DNA of 64,000 nucleotides, taken from the NCBI GenBank assembly GCA_905618945.1, contig CAJQTF010000011.1, positions 99,870-163,869 of the forward strand. The letters are read 5' to 3'. Shown in pieces: positions 1 to 11,000 of this stretch. The translations under genes were made by a program, and so were the position numbers. Position 1 is the stretch's first letter. Every line of letters starts with the position of its first letter. Under the pieces are notes generated by a model. It saw only the letters and a program-made list of their open reading frames with translations, made no database searches and was not told the DNA's origin. The DNA comes from an uncultured Methylophilaceae bacterium (GTDB lineage Bacteria; Pseudomonadota; Gammaproteobacteria; Burkholderiales; Methylophilaceae).

Positions 1-67
1 GTAAGAATCTAGTAATACTTAAGGCAATAAAATCGCTAAATGTTTCAGGTCGTCTATGCTCAATCAT
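1..67 (-). CDS. Probable alternative (ubiquinol) oxidase, N-terminal fragment cut by window edge
   Basis: An open frame of 22 codons starts with ATG 4 bases after the dsbA stop and runs off the left edge, so only the first residues are visible (start MIEHRRPETFSDFIAL). The pattern H-x2-P-x2-FSD-x-IAL followed by a hydrophobic/arginine stretch resembles the start of bacterial alternative oxidases, di-iron proteins that pass electrons from ubiquinol straight to oxygen. It is co-directional with dsbA and may be the last gene of that operon. No strong Shine-Dalgarno sequence is visible. The family call rests on about 22 residues and my memory of the family, so it is tentative; the existence of a gene here is more certain than its name. 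Confidence 0.42.
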   Translation of the reverse strand, partial: MIEHRRPETFSDFIALSITRFL

Positions 68-71
68 AAGG

Positions 72-704
72 TTATTTTTTAGCTTTATCTTTTCTAACAT
101 TTTTGATAATAAAATTCATTATGTCGATAGCATTTTTTTCGCCACCCGCCATTGTGCTAGAGGTAAAATATTTTCCATCTATGATCATTGTTGGAACTCC
201 AGTTGCACCGGCCGCCTTAAATATTTTAAATGAGCGGGATAGTTTTGATTTCATCGAAAATGAATTAAAGGCTGCTTCTACATCTTTTTTATCAAGTTTT
301 CCATTAAGGGTAATCCAATTAATAAGTGCTTTTGTATCATTATGTTTGAATATTTTTTCTTTATGTATAGCATCAAATAATTTTTCATGTAATTTGTTTA
401 CAAGCCCTAAAGACTCCAAAGCATAATATGCTTTTGCAGATGGAACCCAATCTTTTCTTGGGATTGCTGGAATTCTTTTAAAGATAACGTCTTTAGGTAA
501 ATTATCTGCCCATTTGTCTAGATAAGGATCCATAGTGTAGCAATGACCACAGCCGTACCAAAATAATTCAACTACTTCGATTTTGTCTTTTGATTCAGTA
601 GGAATGACTTCTTTAGTGGGTTTAAAATTGATGCCAGGCTCAGGCTGGACAGCAAAAACAAAGTTTGAAATTGCAATTAAAATTATAAATATTATTTTTT
701 TCAT
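72..704 (-). CDS. dsbA: Thiol:disulfide interchange protein DsbA
   Basis: Periplasmic oxidase that donates disulfide bonds to secreted proteins. The product of about 210 residues begins with a typical signal peptide ending near ANFVFA-like residues 16-18, then a thioredoxin fold with the redox motif CGHC near residues 52-55 and the cis-proline loop GVPT near residue 170, as expected for DsbA. The ORF track starts two codons earlier at a GTG; I prefer the ATG at 704 because GAGGG lies 5 bases before it and it gives a normal signal peptide. It follows argS and the SPOR-domain gene on the same strand, a common betaproteobacterial order. The reoxidising partner DsbB is not in the window. Confidence 0.95.
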   Translation of the reverse strand: MKKIIFIILIAISNFVFAVQPEPGINFKPTKEVIPTESKDKIEVVELFWYGCGHCYTMDPYLDKWADNLPKDVIFKRIPAIPRKDWVPSAKAYYALESLGLVNKLHEKLFDAIHKEKIFKHNDTKALINWITLNGKLDKKDVEAAFNSFSMKSKLSRSFKIFKAAGATGVPTMIIDGKYFTSSTMAGGEKNAIDIMNFIIKNVRKDKAKK

Positions 705-725
705 ATACACCCTCTTTTAAATTTT

Positions 726-1283
726 TTAGTTAGATTTAGGCTTAGTAAGTTTGATTAAGTTCGCCTTAAATCCCTCTTTAATTAGTTTTTCACGCATATC
801 TCTTGTTTTTACAAGCTCACTATATGGCCCAACACAAACGCGGTGAAAAGCATTATCACCAATTTTGGCAGACATAATGACTGATTCGAAACCCATTAAA
901 GCTAATTTAGCTTTTAAATTGTCTGCTGGACTAACTTCTGAAAAAGCACCAACTTGTAAGTAGTAATTTACATCTCTATTTTGATCTGGATCAGCTGGTA
1001 TATTATCATTTGCATAGTTTGAATTATCGAGAGGCAGGGCATCATAAAAATCAAACCCAGTGTCTGCATCAATGTTAATAACATCTTCATCTCCCAGTGC
1101 AGAATTAATTTCTATGCAAGCCCCCGCAGTATCTTTTGATACAAATGGACTTTTGCCGCTTGTAATAAAAAGAGTAACAGCAATAGAAACAAGAATACCA
1201 AAAAGTAAACCAACAAATACCCCATTAGTAAAAGGAGTGCCTTCAGCTTTTTTTGCATGTTTAGTTCTATAATCATCTGCCAT
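726..1283 (-). CDS. SPOR-domain membrane protein (FtsN-like)
   Basis: A 185-residue bitopic membrane protein: a short charged cytoplasmic segment, one transmembrane helix at about residues 23-41, an acidic Asp/Asn-rich linker, and a C-terminal SPOR domain (about 105-180) beginning YYLQVGAFSE. SPOR domains bind glycan strands stripped of stem peptides at division septa, so a role in septal wall synthesis is likely from family knowledge. The layout is that of FtsN but the protein is short and lacks recognisable FtsN essential-core sequence, so I leave out a symbol. It sits 12 bases after argS and just before dsbA, as in many betaproteobacteria. Confidence 0.85.
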   Translation of the reverse strand: MADDYRTKHAKKAEGTPFTNGVFVGLLFGILVSIAVTLFITSGKSPFVSKDTAGACIEINSALGDEDVINIDADTGFDFYDALPLDNSNYANDNIPADPDQNRDVNYYLQVGAFSEVSPADNLKAKLALMGFESVIMSAKIGDNAFHRVCVGPYSELVKTRDMREKLIKEGFKANLIKLTKPKSN

Positions 1284-1295
1284 AATTTCTTCCTT

Positions 1296-2954
1296 TTACA
1301 TTTTTTGGGGGGCTTCAATGCCTAATAAGTGCAAACCATTTCTTAAAACATACTTTGCACTATTGATTAATGATAATCTTGCAATTTTAATTTTTTCGTC
1401 TTCTACTAAGAATTTACTATCATTATAGTAGCTATGGAGTTCTGCTGCACAATCTTTGAGAAAATTAGCTATTTGATGAGGGGCAAGCTCATTAGTAGCT
1501 TGTAAAACAATCTCAGGATAAATTCCAATGCTTTTAATTAATTTTAGTTCAGCTTGGCTATCAAAAGTAAAAGAATCATCAAGTTTGAGTGTGGAAATAT
1601 CACCCCCCCATTGCTCGAGTACTTTAGATATTCTTGCATGAGCATATTGAATGTAAAAAACAGGGTTATTATTATTTTGACTTTTAGCTAAATCAACATC
1701 AAAGACTAATTGTGAATCAGGCCTTCTTGCCACTAAAAAATATCGTGTGGCATCGCAGCCCACCTCATTAATTAATTCTCTTAAAGTTAAATAACTGCCT
1801 GCTCTTTTTGAGATTTTAATCTCTTTATTTCCTTTAATGACAGTAATCATTTGATGAAGTACATATTCTGGCCAATCTTTTGGTATATTTTTATTTAGTC
1901 CTTGAAGTCCAGCCCGAACCCGACTAATTGTACTGTGATGATCTGCTCCTTGCTCATTAATAACTTTCTTAAATCCTCTTTCCCATTTGTCTAAATGATA
2001 AGTTACATCAGGTATAAAATAAGTATAGCTTCCATCTGTTTTTTGCATCACACGATCTTTATCATCTCCAAAGTTTGTAGTTTTTAACCATAGTGCACCA
2101 TCTTTTTCATATGTGTGCCCTTCTTTAATAAGGGTATTAACAACTTTTTCAACTTTGCCATTTTCATAAAAAGAAGATTCTAAACTATAGACATCGAATT
2201 TAGTTCTAAAAGCTATGAGATCTTGATCTTGCTCGTTTCTGAGATAGGCGACACTAAATTCTTGCATCGATTTAGTATCTTTAATTTTACCAGAGGCCTT
2301 AATGCTTTCTCCCTGGCATTCTATTGTTTCCATTGATAAAAAATCTTTTGCAATCTCATTTATATACTCTCCATGATAGCCATCAGAAGGAAATTTGGGA
2401 TCATCGGTCGGAATATTTTGGCAAGATGCTTTTACAGAACGCGCCAAATTATTAATTTGTTCGCCAGCATCATTGTAATAAAACTCACGTGTAACAATCC
2501 AACCAGATGCTTCAAAAAGCCGAGCTAAACAGTCACCAATTGCTGCCCCTCTTCCATGGCCAATATGGAGAGGCCCTGTTGGATTTGCAGAAACAAATTC
2601 AATTTGTATTTTTTGATGATTACCGGTTTGGTTTTTCCCATAATCATTTTTTAAGTTTAAGGCGCTATTAATGATTACATTATTAGCTTTACTACTTAAA
2701 AAGAAATTTAGGAAGCCTGCACCTGCTATTTCAATTTTAGTAATAAGATCAGAAGGAGGTATTTTGTCTAAAATTATTGCTGCGACATCACGCGGGGACT
2801 TTTTTAATTTTTTAGATAATATTAGACATAAGTTTGTAGAGAAATCGCCATGGCTGATTATTTTTGGCCTGTCAATAATAATAATAGACGAATCAGTGTA
2901 ATCAGTGATTTGTTTAACTACTGAAAAAAGTAATTCGGTCAGGTGTGCTTTCAC
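1296..2954 (-). CDS. argS: Arginyl-tRNA synthetase
   Basis: Class I aminoacyl-tRNA synthetase charging tRNA-Arg in the cytoplasm. The 552-residue protein has the N-terminal Add-1 domain, the HIGH signature in GPLHIGHGRG (residues 130-133), a KMSKS-equivalent written KISKRAG, and the C-terminal DALR anticodon-binding domain containing YAHARI. Length is normal. The start codon is GTG, with no ATG nearby and only a weak upstream purine stretch. It is the first gene of a minus-strand run argS-SPOR-dsbA and is transcribed divergently from priA across a 78-base gap that should hold both promoters. Confidence 0.97.
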   Translation of the reverse strand: MKAHLTELLFSVVKQITDYTDSSIIIIDRPKIISHGDFSTNLCLILSKKLKKSPRDVAAIILDKIPPSDLITKIEIAGAGFLNFFLSSKANNVIINSALNLKNDYGKNQTGNHQKIQIEFVSANPTGPLHIGHGRGAAIGDCLARLFEASGWIVTREFYYNDAGEQINNLARSVKASCQNIPTDDPKFPSDGYHGEYINEIAKDFLSMETIECQGESIKASGKIKDTKSMQEFSVAYLRNEQDQDLIAFRTKFDVYSLESSFYENGKVEKVVNTLIKEGHTYEKDGALWLKTTNFGDDKDRVMQKTDGSYTYFIPDVTYHLDKWERGFKKVINEQGADHHSTISRVRAGLQGLNKNIPKDWPEYVLHQMITVIKGNKEIKISKRAGSYLTLRELINEVGCDATRYFLVARRPDSQLVFDVDLAKSQNNNNPVFYIQYAHARISKVLEQWGGDISTLKLDDSFTFDSQAELKLIKSIGIYPEIVLQATNELAPHQIANFLKDCAAELHSYYNDSKFLVEDEKIKIARLSLINSAKYVLRNGLHLLGIEAPQKM

Positions 2955-3032
2955 AAGGTTACAATAATAGTTAAAAGAGTTATTTTACCCTATCCATTGA
3001 GATATTTTTAAGGAATAAATTGCAAATAGGTA

Positions 3033-5222
3033 ATGAGTGATAAACAAAAATTTTTAAAAGTTGCTATTAATGTTCCTATTGATCAATTGTTTGATTATTT
3101 GCCAAATGGAGAGCCTTTTTCTATTGGGCAGTATGTAACGATTCCTTTTGGAAGAAGAAAATTGATCGGGGTTATTTATGGGATTTCTTTACATTCTCAT
3201 ATTCATCCATCTAAATTAAAATCAGTAATAAAAGTGGACCCAGAAGTAATTTTTGATACGCAAATGTTGAAATTGCTAACATTTGTTTCGGAATATTATC
3301 ATTATCCAATTGGTCAAACGATAATGTCTGTTGTCCCTAGCCGTTTAAAAAATAATTTAAATCAATTGCGTCAGTATGAATTAATTTATCAAGCAACCGA
3401 GAAATTAACTAAAGAATTCATTAATCAATTACCAGCACGCCAACTGAGAATAAGAAAAGTTGCAGAAGCAATACTTATAAGTGATATGAGGCAGACAGAT
3501 GTTATGAAATTAGTTTCTAACTGGTCAGATTGTGTTCACAAGTTGGAAATATATGGGTGCTTGAAATCAAAAATATATGAGCCTAAAGAAGAGGTTTCAA
3601 AAGTTGAAATACCATCATTAAACGATGAACAAAAAGCAGTAATTAATGCTATTAAAAATAAAAAAGGATATCAAGCATCTTTAATTTTTGGCATTACTGG
3701 AAGTGGCAAAACAGAAGTTTATATGCAACTAATCGAGCAGATTTTAAAAGAATCTAACGCCCAAGCTTTAATTCTAGTCCCTGAGATTAATTTGACCCCA
3801 CAATTAGAAAATAGATTTCGTACACGATTCCCTACTAAAAAGTTAGTCAGTTTGCATAGTCATTTAACTGATATTGAGCGATTGGACAATTGGAGAAAAG
3901 CAAAGTCAGGTGAAGCTAGGATCATTATTGGGACAAGATTGGCGATTTTTACACCGATGCCTTTTATTAAGATAATTATTATTGATGAAGAACATGACAT
4001 GTCTTTTAAACAACAAGATGGATTGAGATATCATGCAAGAGATGTTGCAATGGTTCGTGCGAAAAATAGTAATATACCTATTGTATTAGGCACTGCAACG
4101 CCCTCTTTGGAGAGCTGGCACAATGCTACACGCTTAGATAATAAATATAATTTCTTGAAGTTAAGTTTTCGAGCAGTTAAAGAAGCGTCTCTTCCAAAAA
4201 TACAAACAATCTTAGTAAATGATAAAACTAAAAACGGAATTTCTAGGGCATTAGTGGATGCGATAAATGATCGACTAAAACGTAAAGAGCAATCATTAAT
4301 TTTTATTAACCGAAGAGGTTTTGCCCCCACTCTCTTTTGCTCTTCCTGCAGCTGGACTGCGGAATGTAAAAGATGTAGCTCTAAATTGGTAGTTCATCAG
4401 AAAACAAATAGATTGAAATGCCATCATTGTGGACATGATCAGAATATAATTAATCAATGCCCTATATGCGCTAGCATGGGTTTACGCCCACTTGGCTCAG
4501 GAACACAAAAAGTAGAAGAGGCTTTAAACAAATTATTTCCTAATGCATCTATTTTAAGGGTCGACAAAGATACTACAAGGACTAAAAAATCTTTAACTTT
4601 GCTTCACGATAGAATGAACAATCGAGAAATTGACATACTAGTTGGAACTCAAATGTTAGCTAAAGGGCACGATTTCCCTTTTTTAACTTTGGTTGGAATT
4701 CTTGATGCAGACAATGCTTTATATAGTCCAGATTATCGTGCCCCAGAAAAATTATTTTCACAATTAATGCAAGTATCTGGACGTGCAGGACGTTCCAATA
4801 TAGCAGGAGAAGTTCTTATTCAAACCGTATTTCCACACAATCCAGTATTTGAGGGGGTTAAAAAACATAACTATGAAATTTTTGCTCAAACACTTCTTCA
4901 GGAAAGAGAGCAAATGGGCCTTCCCCCCTTTAGTTTTACTGCTATTTTGAGGGTTGAATCTAAACAATTAAAGTACTGCGAACAATTTATCAATGATGCA
5001 GCCAAATATGCTGAATCTTTATCAAATAAAGTTGTAATTTATGACCCTGTAAGGCCCTCAATAGAAAGATTAAAAGGTTACGAAAGATTTCAGTTATTTA
5101 TTCAAGCTAATGCACGTAAAGATTTGCAAAATCTATTAAAACAATGGACTGCTTATTTAAGACAATATCATTTAGCTAATAGAGTTAAGTGGTCTATTGA
5201 TGTCGACCCTTTAGAATTTTAA
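3033..5222 (+). CDS. priA: Primosomal protein N' (replication restart helicase)
   Basis: 3'-to-5' DNA helicase that reloads the replisome at stalled forks. The 729-residue product has the N-terminal 3'-primer-binding domain, a Walker A motif GITGSGKT near residue 220, the DEAH-type motif DEEHD near 316, a zinc-binding cysteine array between about residues 435 and 490 (CSSC, CKRC, CHHC, CPIC), and the helicase C-terminal motif with QVSGRAGR. All elements of PriA are present and length is normal. Start ATG at 3033 follows a weak AGG. It leads a plus-strand run into thiD with a 32-base gap, so cotranscription is possible. Confidence 0.97.
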   Translation: MSDKQKFLKVAINVPIDQLFDYLPNGEPFSIGQYVTIPFGRRKLIGVIYGISLHSHIHPSKLKSVIKVDPEVIFDTQMLKLLTFVSEYYHYPIGQTIMSVVPSRLKNNLNQLRQYELIYQATEKLTKEFINQLPARQLRIRKVAEAILISDMRQTDVMKLVSNWSDCVHKLEIYGCLKSKIYEPKEEVSKVEIPSLNDEQKAVINAIKNKKGYQASLIFGITGSGKTEVYMQLIEQILKESNAQALILVPEINLTPQLENRFRTRFPTKKLVSLHSHLTDIERLDNWRKAKSGEARIIIGTRLAIFTPMPFIKIIIIDEEHDMSFKQQDGLRYHARDVAMVRAKNSNIPIVLGTATPSLESWHNATRLDNKYNFLKLSFRAVKEASLPKIQTILVNDKTKNGISRALVDAINDRLKRKEQSLIFINRRGFAPTLFCSSCSWTAECKRCSSKLVVHQKTNRLKCHHCGHDQNIINQCPICASMGLRPLGSGTQKVEEALNKLFPNASILRVDKDTTRTKKSLTLLHDRMNNREIDILVGTQMLAKGHDFPFLTLVGILDADNALYSPDYRAPEKLFSQLMQVSGRAGRSNIAGEVLIQTVFPHNPVFEGVKKHNYEIFAQTLLQEREQMGLPPFSFTAILRVESKQLKYCEQFINDAAKYAESLSNKVVIYDPVRPSIERLKGYERFQLFIQANARKDLQNLLKQWTAYLRQYHLANRVKWSIDVDPLEF

Positions 5223-5254
5223 CTGGTTTATTTAATTCACTATACAATAACAAT

Positions 5255-6088
5255 ATGATCAAATCACCTCCGAAAGTTATGACTTTTTCTGCAACAGATC
5301 CTACTGGTGGTGCTGGGTTGCAAGCTGATATTTTAACTATTGCAAGCTTAGGTTGTCACCCAGTTTCAATTGCGACAGGGTTTACTATTCAAGACACCAT
5401 TGGCGTTAACAAATTAATTCCTATTGATTCTGATATGGTAAATAATCAAGCCCGACTTATATTAGAGGATATGGAAGTGGAAATATTTAAATTGGGATTA
5501 TTGGGAAGCAAAGAAAATATTACTACTATTGCTGAAATTATTTCGGATTATCCAGAAATCCCTCTAATTATAGACCCTGTTCTGGCTTCTGGGCGCGGAG
5601 ATGAATTTTCTGATATCGAAGCTAGGAATATGATGATGGAATTATTATTTCCTGAATCGTTATTAATAACCCCAAATAGCTTAGAAGCAAGGCAGCTGGT
5701 AAGTAATGAAGATGAACCTTCTGACTTATCCATTGAGTTATGTGCGAGCCGTTTAAAAGAAATGGGATGTGAAAATATTTTAATAACAGGGACTCATGAG
5801 AATACAGAGAATGTGATTAATACTTTATATAGCTCATCAAATCAAATTATCCCATATCATTGGGATCGACTTCCTGGAAGTTACCATGGGTCAGGTTGTA
5901 CGTTGACTTCTGCCATCTCTGCTTATTATGCATTAGGATTGTCAATTGAAGAGGCCGTAGAAGAGGCTCAACATTTCACATGGCAAGCATTAAAAAATGG
6001 TTTTAAACCTGGTATGGGACAATTGATTCCAAACCGATTTTTTCAGGATAATGGTCTTGAAGACGATGGAAAATTTACACATCATTAA
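5255..6088 (+). CDS. thiD: Hydroxymethylpyrimidine / phosphomethylpyrimidine kinase
   Basis: Phosphorylates HMP and then HMP-phosphate to the pyrophosphate used by ThiE in thiamine synthesis. This 277-residue ribokinase-fold protein has the early motif ATDPTGGAGLQADI and the C-terminal anion-hole region GSYHGSGCTLTSAIS typical of ThiD. The fusion to ThiE seen in some bacteria is not present, but the 3' end overlaps the start of thiE, which suggests translational coupling. There is no TPP-riboswitch sequence before it, in contrast to thiC in this window. Confidence 0.94.
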   Translation: MIKSPPKVMTFSATDPTGGAGLQADILTIASLGCHPVSIATGFTIQDTIGVNKLIPIDSDMVNNQARLILEDMEVEIFKLGLLGSKENITTIAEIISDYPEIPLIIDPVLASGRGDEFSDIEARNMMMELLFPESLLITPNSLEARQLVSNEDEPSDLSIELCASRLKEMGCENILITGTHENTENVINTLYSSSNQIIPYHWDRLPGSYHGSGCTLTSAISAYYALGLSIEEAVEEAQHFTWQALKNGFKPGMGQLIPNRFFQDNGLEDDGKFTHH

Positions 6089-6704
6089 AGGTCTTTATGC
6101 TATAACGCCTGAAGAAAGGGATTTATTTGTATTAATCTCAAAAGTAGAATCTTGTATTAAAGGCGGGGCAAGACTGATCCAATATCGATCTAAAAGCCTT
6201 TCTAAGATTGAGCAGGAGAAACAAGCAAGAAAAATTAAAATTGTATGTGATTACTATAAAGTACCATTAATTATAAACGACGATATTGAATTATGCCGTA
6301 TTTTAGATGCAGATGGAGTGCATTTAGGTGAAAATGACGACAGTTTAGAAAAAGCACGTTTAATTCTGGGGCCTTCAAAGATAATAGGAGTTTCTTGTTA
6401 CAACTCTATTGATAGAGTCAAAAACGCAGTAGATAATGGCGTAACGTATATAGCATTAGGGGCATGTTTTTCAACGACAACAAAGCCAAATGCACCAATA
6501 GCTTCATTAGATTTCATAGCTTTAGTTTTAAAAAAATTTAAAATACCTATAGTTGCAATTGGGGGAATTAATCTTGAGAATATAGAATTACTAACTAATG
6601 AGGGAATTAGTTGTATTGCAGTGATTAATAGTTTATTTAAAAAAAAAGACATAGAAGGAACGGCTAGGCAATTTTCAAGTCTTATAAAAAATGAGAAATT
6701 ATGA
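6051..6704 (+). CDS. thiE: Thiamine-phosphate synthase
   Basis: Joins HMP-pyrophosphate and thiazole phosphate to give thiamine phosphate. The 217-residue TIM barrel shows the family blocks [22 protein letters not shown], an [12 protein letters not shown] phosphate-binding segment and VAIGGIN. The gene overlaps thiD by 38 bases if the ATG at 6051 is used, or 23 bases from the ATG at 6066 (start [13 protein letters not shown]), which fits the family length equally well; an AGGA lies just 5' of 6051. It ends in an ATGA overlap with hemL, so thiD-thiE-hemL look like one transcript. Confidence 0.93.
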   Translation: MVLKTMENLHIIKGLYAITPEERDLFVLISKVESCIKGGARLIQYRSKSLSKIEQEKQARKIKIVCDYYKVPLIINDDIELCRILDADGVHLGENDDSLEKARLILGPSKIIGVSCYNSIDRVKNAVDNGVTYIALGACFSTTTKPNAPIASLDFIALVLKKFKIPIVAIGGINLENIELLTNEGISCIAVINSLFKKKDIEGTARQFSSLIKNEKL

Positions 6705-7987
6705 CAGACAAAAATAAAAACCTATTTGAATTATCTCAGAAATTTATTCCTGGAGGAGTTAATTCACCAGTTCGAGCGTTTTCTTCAGTTGGAGGCACGC
6801 CAATTTTCTTTAAAAAAGGATTGGGAAGTCGGCTTTGGGATGAGAATAATAAAGAATATATTGATTATATTAATTCATGGGGGCCAATGATTTTAGGCCA
6901 CGCTCACCCAGAAGTAATTGAAGTGGTAAAAGAGATTGCAAAAAATAGCCTATCTTTTGGAGCACCAACTTCAAAAGAGTTAGATATGGCTGAAATGTTA
7001 GTTAGATTGGTGCCAAGTATGGAGCAGGTTAGGTTGGTAAGTAGTGGAACTGAAGCAACTATGAGTGCAATCCGGGTTGCAAGAGGGTTTACGTCAAGAG
7101 ACCGTATTGTTAAATTTGAAGGTTGCTATCATGGACATGCAGATGCATTATTAGTAAAAGCTGGATCAGGTGCTTTAACCTTTGGTCAGCCGAGTTCTGC
7201 TGGCGTACCTGCAGATGTAGCAAAGCACACCCACACACTTCCATTTAACGATACTGAGGCTTTAGAAAAATGCTTTACTGAGATGGGGAATGAGATTGCA
7301 TGTGTCATTATTGAACCAATTGTGGGGAATATGAATTTAATTTTACCTGACATTAAATTTTTAAAAAAATTGAGACAGCTTTGTACGCAACATAGCACCA
7401 TTTTAATTTTTGATGAAGTAATGACTGGGTTTAGAGTCGCATTAGGAGGAGCTCAGGAGCTATATGGGGTAACTCCAGATATGACAACATTAGGAAAGGT
7501 AATCGGCGGTGGATTGCCGGTTGGTGCTTTTGGGGGCAAAAAAGAGATTATGCAAAAGTTAGCACCATTAGGACCAGTTTATCAAGCGGGTACTTTATCT
7601 GGAAATCCAGTTGCAGTTGCGGCTGGCTTAAAAACACTCGAACTAATTCAAAAACCAAATTTTTATCAACAATTGAGTTTAACGACAAAAAATCTAGTTG
7701 ATGGAATGACAGAGGCTGCAAGTAAAAATGGTATTAAATTCTCTGCTAGAAGCGTAGGGGGGATGTTTGGTCTTTATTTTAGAGAATCACCCCCAAATAG
7801 CTTTGATGAAATCATGGAAAGTGATCGTGCAAAATTTAATAAGTTTTTTCATTCTATGTTGAAACAGGGTATTTATTTTGGCCCATCTGCATTTGAGGCT
7901 GGGTTTGTTTCGGCAGCACATACAGAAAAGGATATTAATGAAACAATCAAAGCATCTCACAAGGCATTCGAAAGCTTAAATGATTAA
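6701..7987 (+). CDS. hemL: Glutamate-1-semialdehyde 2,1-aminomutase
   Basis: PLP enzyme making 5-aminolevulinate for tetrapyrrole synthesis by the C5 pathway. The 428-residue protein has the N-terminal block [13 protein letters not shown], the [17 protein letters not shown] cofactor region, a YHGHAD motif and the PLP lysine in [18 protein letters not shown]. Its ATG overlaps the thiE stop (ATGA), the standard order thiE-hemL in many proteobacteria. The gene ends 94 bases before gltB, and that gap carries a new promoter. Confidence 0.97.
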   Translation: MTDKNKNLFELSQKFIPGGVNSPVRAFSSVGGTPIFFKKGLGSRLWDENNKEYIDYINSWGPMILGHAHPEVIEVVKEIAKNSLSFGAPTSKELDMAEMLVRLVPSMEQVRLVSSGTEATMSAIRVARGFTSRDRIVKFEGCYHGHADALLVKAGSGALTFGQPSSAGVPADVAKHTHTLPFNDTEALEKCFTEMGNEIACVIIEPIVGNMNLILPDIKFLKKLRQLCTQHSTILIFDEVMTGFRVALGGAQELYGVTPDMTTLGKVIGGGLPVGAFGGKKEIMQKLAPLGPVYQAGTLSGNPVAVAAGLKTLELIQKPNFYQQLSLTTKNLVDGMTEAASKNGIKFSARSVGGMFGLYFRESPPNSFDEIMESDRAKFNKFFHSMLKQGIYFGPSAFEAGFVSAAHTEKDINETIKASHKAFESLND

Positions 7988-8006
7988 ATTAATTTTTTTC
8001 AAATCA

Positions 8007-8035
8007 TTGAGTAAATAGACAAATAAGCATAAAAT
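8007..8035 (+). promoter_or_regulatory. Candidate sigma-70 promoter for gltBD-hemE
   Basis: In the hemL-gltB gap there is TTGAGT (4 of 6 to TTGACA), a 17-base spacer and TAAAAT (5 of 6 to TATAAT). It would place the transcript start about 40 bases before the gltB ATG. Spacing and position are good, but in AT-rich DNA chance matches are common. Confidence 0.5.
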
Positions 8036-8081
8036 TATCGGTTCCGTTTAGAAGAGTAAAAATATAAAGAATAAAAGTTTA

Positions 8082-11000
8082 ATGGCAAATCAAAAAAATT
8101 TAAAACAAGGCTTATATAACCCAAAAAATGAACACGATTCTTGTGGTGTGGGGTTTATTACTAATATACATGGTAGGAAAAGTCATCGTATTGTTCAGCA
8201 AGGCCTAGAAATCCTCACAAATCTTACGCATCGAGGTGCAACTGGATATGATCCGAAGCTTGGGGATGGTGCTGGATTATTGATACAGATGCCTGACAGT
8301 TTTTTTCGAGAAGAAATCAAAAATTTAAAAACAGAACTGCCTGAAGCGGGGCATTATGGTGTTGGAATGATTTTTTTACCTCAGTCAAAGTCTGCAAGAG
8401 AAAAATGTGAGGCAATTATATCAAGGATGATTGCAGAAGAAGGTCAAGTTGAAATAGGATGGAGGGAAGTTCCGGTTAATAATAAAAATATTGCTGCGGC
8501 AGCTCGAGATGTTGAACCAGTCATCAAGCAAATTATTATCAGTAGAAATAAGAATTGTGCTTCACAAGATGATTTCGAAAGAAAATTATTTGTTATCCGT
8601 AAAAGAATTGAAATTGAAGTCAATAAGCTAGATATTGATGACCCAGCAAAATTTTATATAACTTCAATGTCTTCAAGAACAATAGTTTATAAAGGCATGC
8701 TACTTGCATGTGAGGTCGGTATTTACTTTGAAGATTTATTAAATGAATTAATGCAGTCAGCGTTAGCTCTAGTTCATCAAAGATTTTCTACAAATACTTT
8801 CCCTTCATGGGAGCTTGCTCACCCTTACAGAATGGTGGCTCATAATGGTGAAATTAATACTGTTCAAGGCAATGTGAATTGGATGAATGCTCGTCGTGAA
8901 AAAATGCATTCTTTGCTTCTTGGGAGAGATTTAGAAAAGTTATGGCCATTAATTGAGAATGGACAGTCAGATACAGCTTGCTTTGATAATTGTTTAGAGC
9001 TTTTAGTTGCTGGCGGGTACAGCCTTTCTCATGCAATGATGATGTTAATCCCCGAGCCATGGGCAGGAAATTCACTCATGAGTGAAGAAAGAAAAGCATT
9101 TTATGAATACCATGCAGCCTTAATGGAGCCTTGGGATGGCCCTGCAGCTGTTGCTTTTACTGATGGAAAAATGATTGGAGCAACATTAGATAGAAATGGA
9201 TTGCGACCTGCTAGATATTTACTGACTGACGATGGCGATTTAATGATGGCCTCAGAAATGGGTGTTCTAAAGTTTCCTGAAGATAAAATTATAAAAAAAT
9301 GGCGACTTGAGCCAGGGAAAATGTTACTTATTGATCTCGAAGAAGGAAAATTAATTGAAGATGATGAGATTAAAGAATTGTTATCTTCAGAAAAACCATA
9401 TCAAGACTGGATAAAAAAATCCCGTTATTTTTTAGGGGATTTAAAAGTTATCGATGTTAAATTTAAACACAAAGAAAGTCTGTTAGATTTACAGCAAAGT
9501 TTTGGGTATAGCCAAGAAGATCTCTCATTTATTTTAAGCCCAATGATTGAAACAGGGCAAGAAAATTCCGGATCCATGGGCAATGATTCCGCATTGCCAG
9601 TTTTGTCAAACCGCCCTAAAATTTTATACAATTATTTTAAACAATTATTTGCACAAGTTACTAATCCGCCAATAGATCCAATTCGTGAAAGCATAGTGAT
9701 GTCATTAGTAACATTTATTGGACCTAAACCTAATCTTCTTGGAATTGAGGATAAAGAGCCACCTTTTAGATTGGAAGCTAGTCAGCCAGTTTTAAGTATC
9801 GACGAATTGGAGCAACTAAAAAAAATTGACTCATTGACAGAAAATAAATTTAAATCAAAAGTAATAGATATTACTTTTGTCACAGATTCGGATGAAGACT
9901 CTGCTGTTGCAATGAGAAATGCTTTAGAAGATATTTGTAAAAATGCAGATCAGGCAATTAATGATGGATTTAATATAATAATTCTTTCCGATAGGGCTAC
10001 ATCTTCTGCTAGATTGGCAATTCCAGCCTTACTTGCTTGCTCGTCAACGCATCAATTTTTAGTTAAATCTGGCAATAGAACAAATGCAGGATTAGTTATA
10101 GATACTGGCTCAGCAAGAGAAGTACACCATTTTGCTTTACTAGCAGGTTATGGTGCTGAAGCTATTTGCCCATGGTTAACATATGAAACAATAAAAACTC
10201 TCACCGATGATTTTATTATGGCTCAGGAAAATTATATTAAGGCCATAGGCAAAGGTTTATTTAAGGTTATGTCAAAGATGGGAATATCAACCTATCAATC
10301 ATATTGTGGGGCTCAAGTTTTCGAGGCAATTGGATTGAATGAGAATTTCATCGAAAAATATTTTACTGGGACTGTGTCTAATGTCGACGGAATTGGTATG
10401 GATCAAGTTGCTATGGAGGCCGTGAGAATTCATCAATTAGCTTATGGTAATGACCCAGTATTAAGCAATGCTCTGGATGCTGGAGGAGAATATGCATTTA
10501 GGATTAGAGGTGAAGAGCATATGTGGACCCCTGAATCTATAGCTAAACTTCAACATTCAACTAAAAAAAATAATTATGAGACCTATAAAGAGTATGCAGA
10601 ACTTATAAATAATCAAGCCCATAGACATATGACATTGAGGGGCTTATTTGCATTTAAAATAAAAGAATCAATTCCTTTAGATGAAGTTGAGTCAGCAAAA
10701 GAGATTGTTAAAAGATTTACAACAGGAGCAATGTCTTTAGGTTCTATATCAACTGAAGCACATTCAACTTTAGCTATTGCAATGAACCGAATAGGCGGTA
10801 AATCAAACACTGGCGAAGGTGGTGAAGATATTCGAAGAAGTTTTCCAATTTTAAAAGACACTACAATTTCTGACCATTTAGATTCCGATATTATAATGAG
10901 AAATATTAATTTAAAAGCAGGAGATTCATTACGATCTAGAATTAAGCAAGTAGCGTCTGGAAGGTTTGGAGTAACTGCAGAATATTTAGCATCTGCAGAT

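Noticed and set aside
103-426. Opposite-strand ORFs such as 103-426, 10613-10861, 19792-20238 and 23734-24051
   Set aside because: They run antisense to strongly supported genes and have no family features, so they are shadows.
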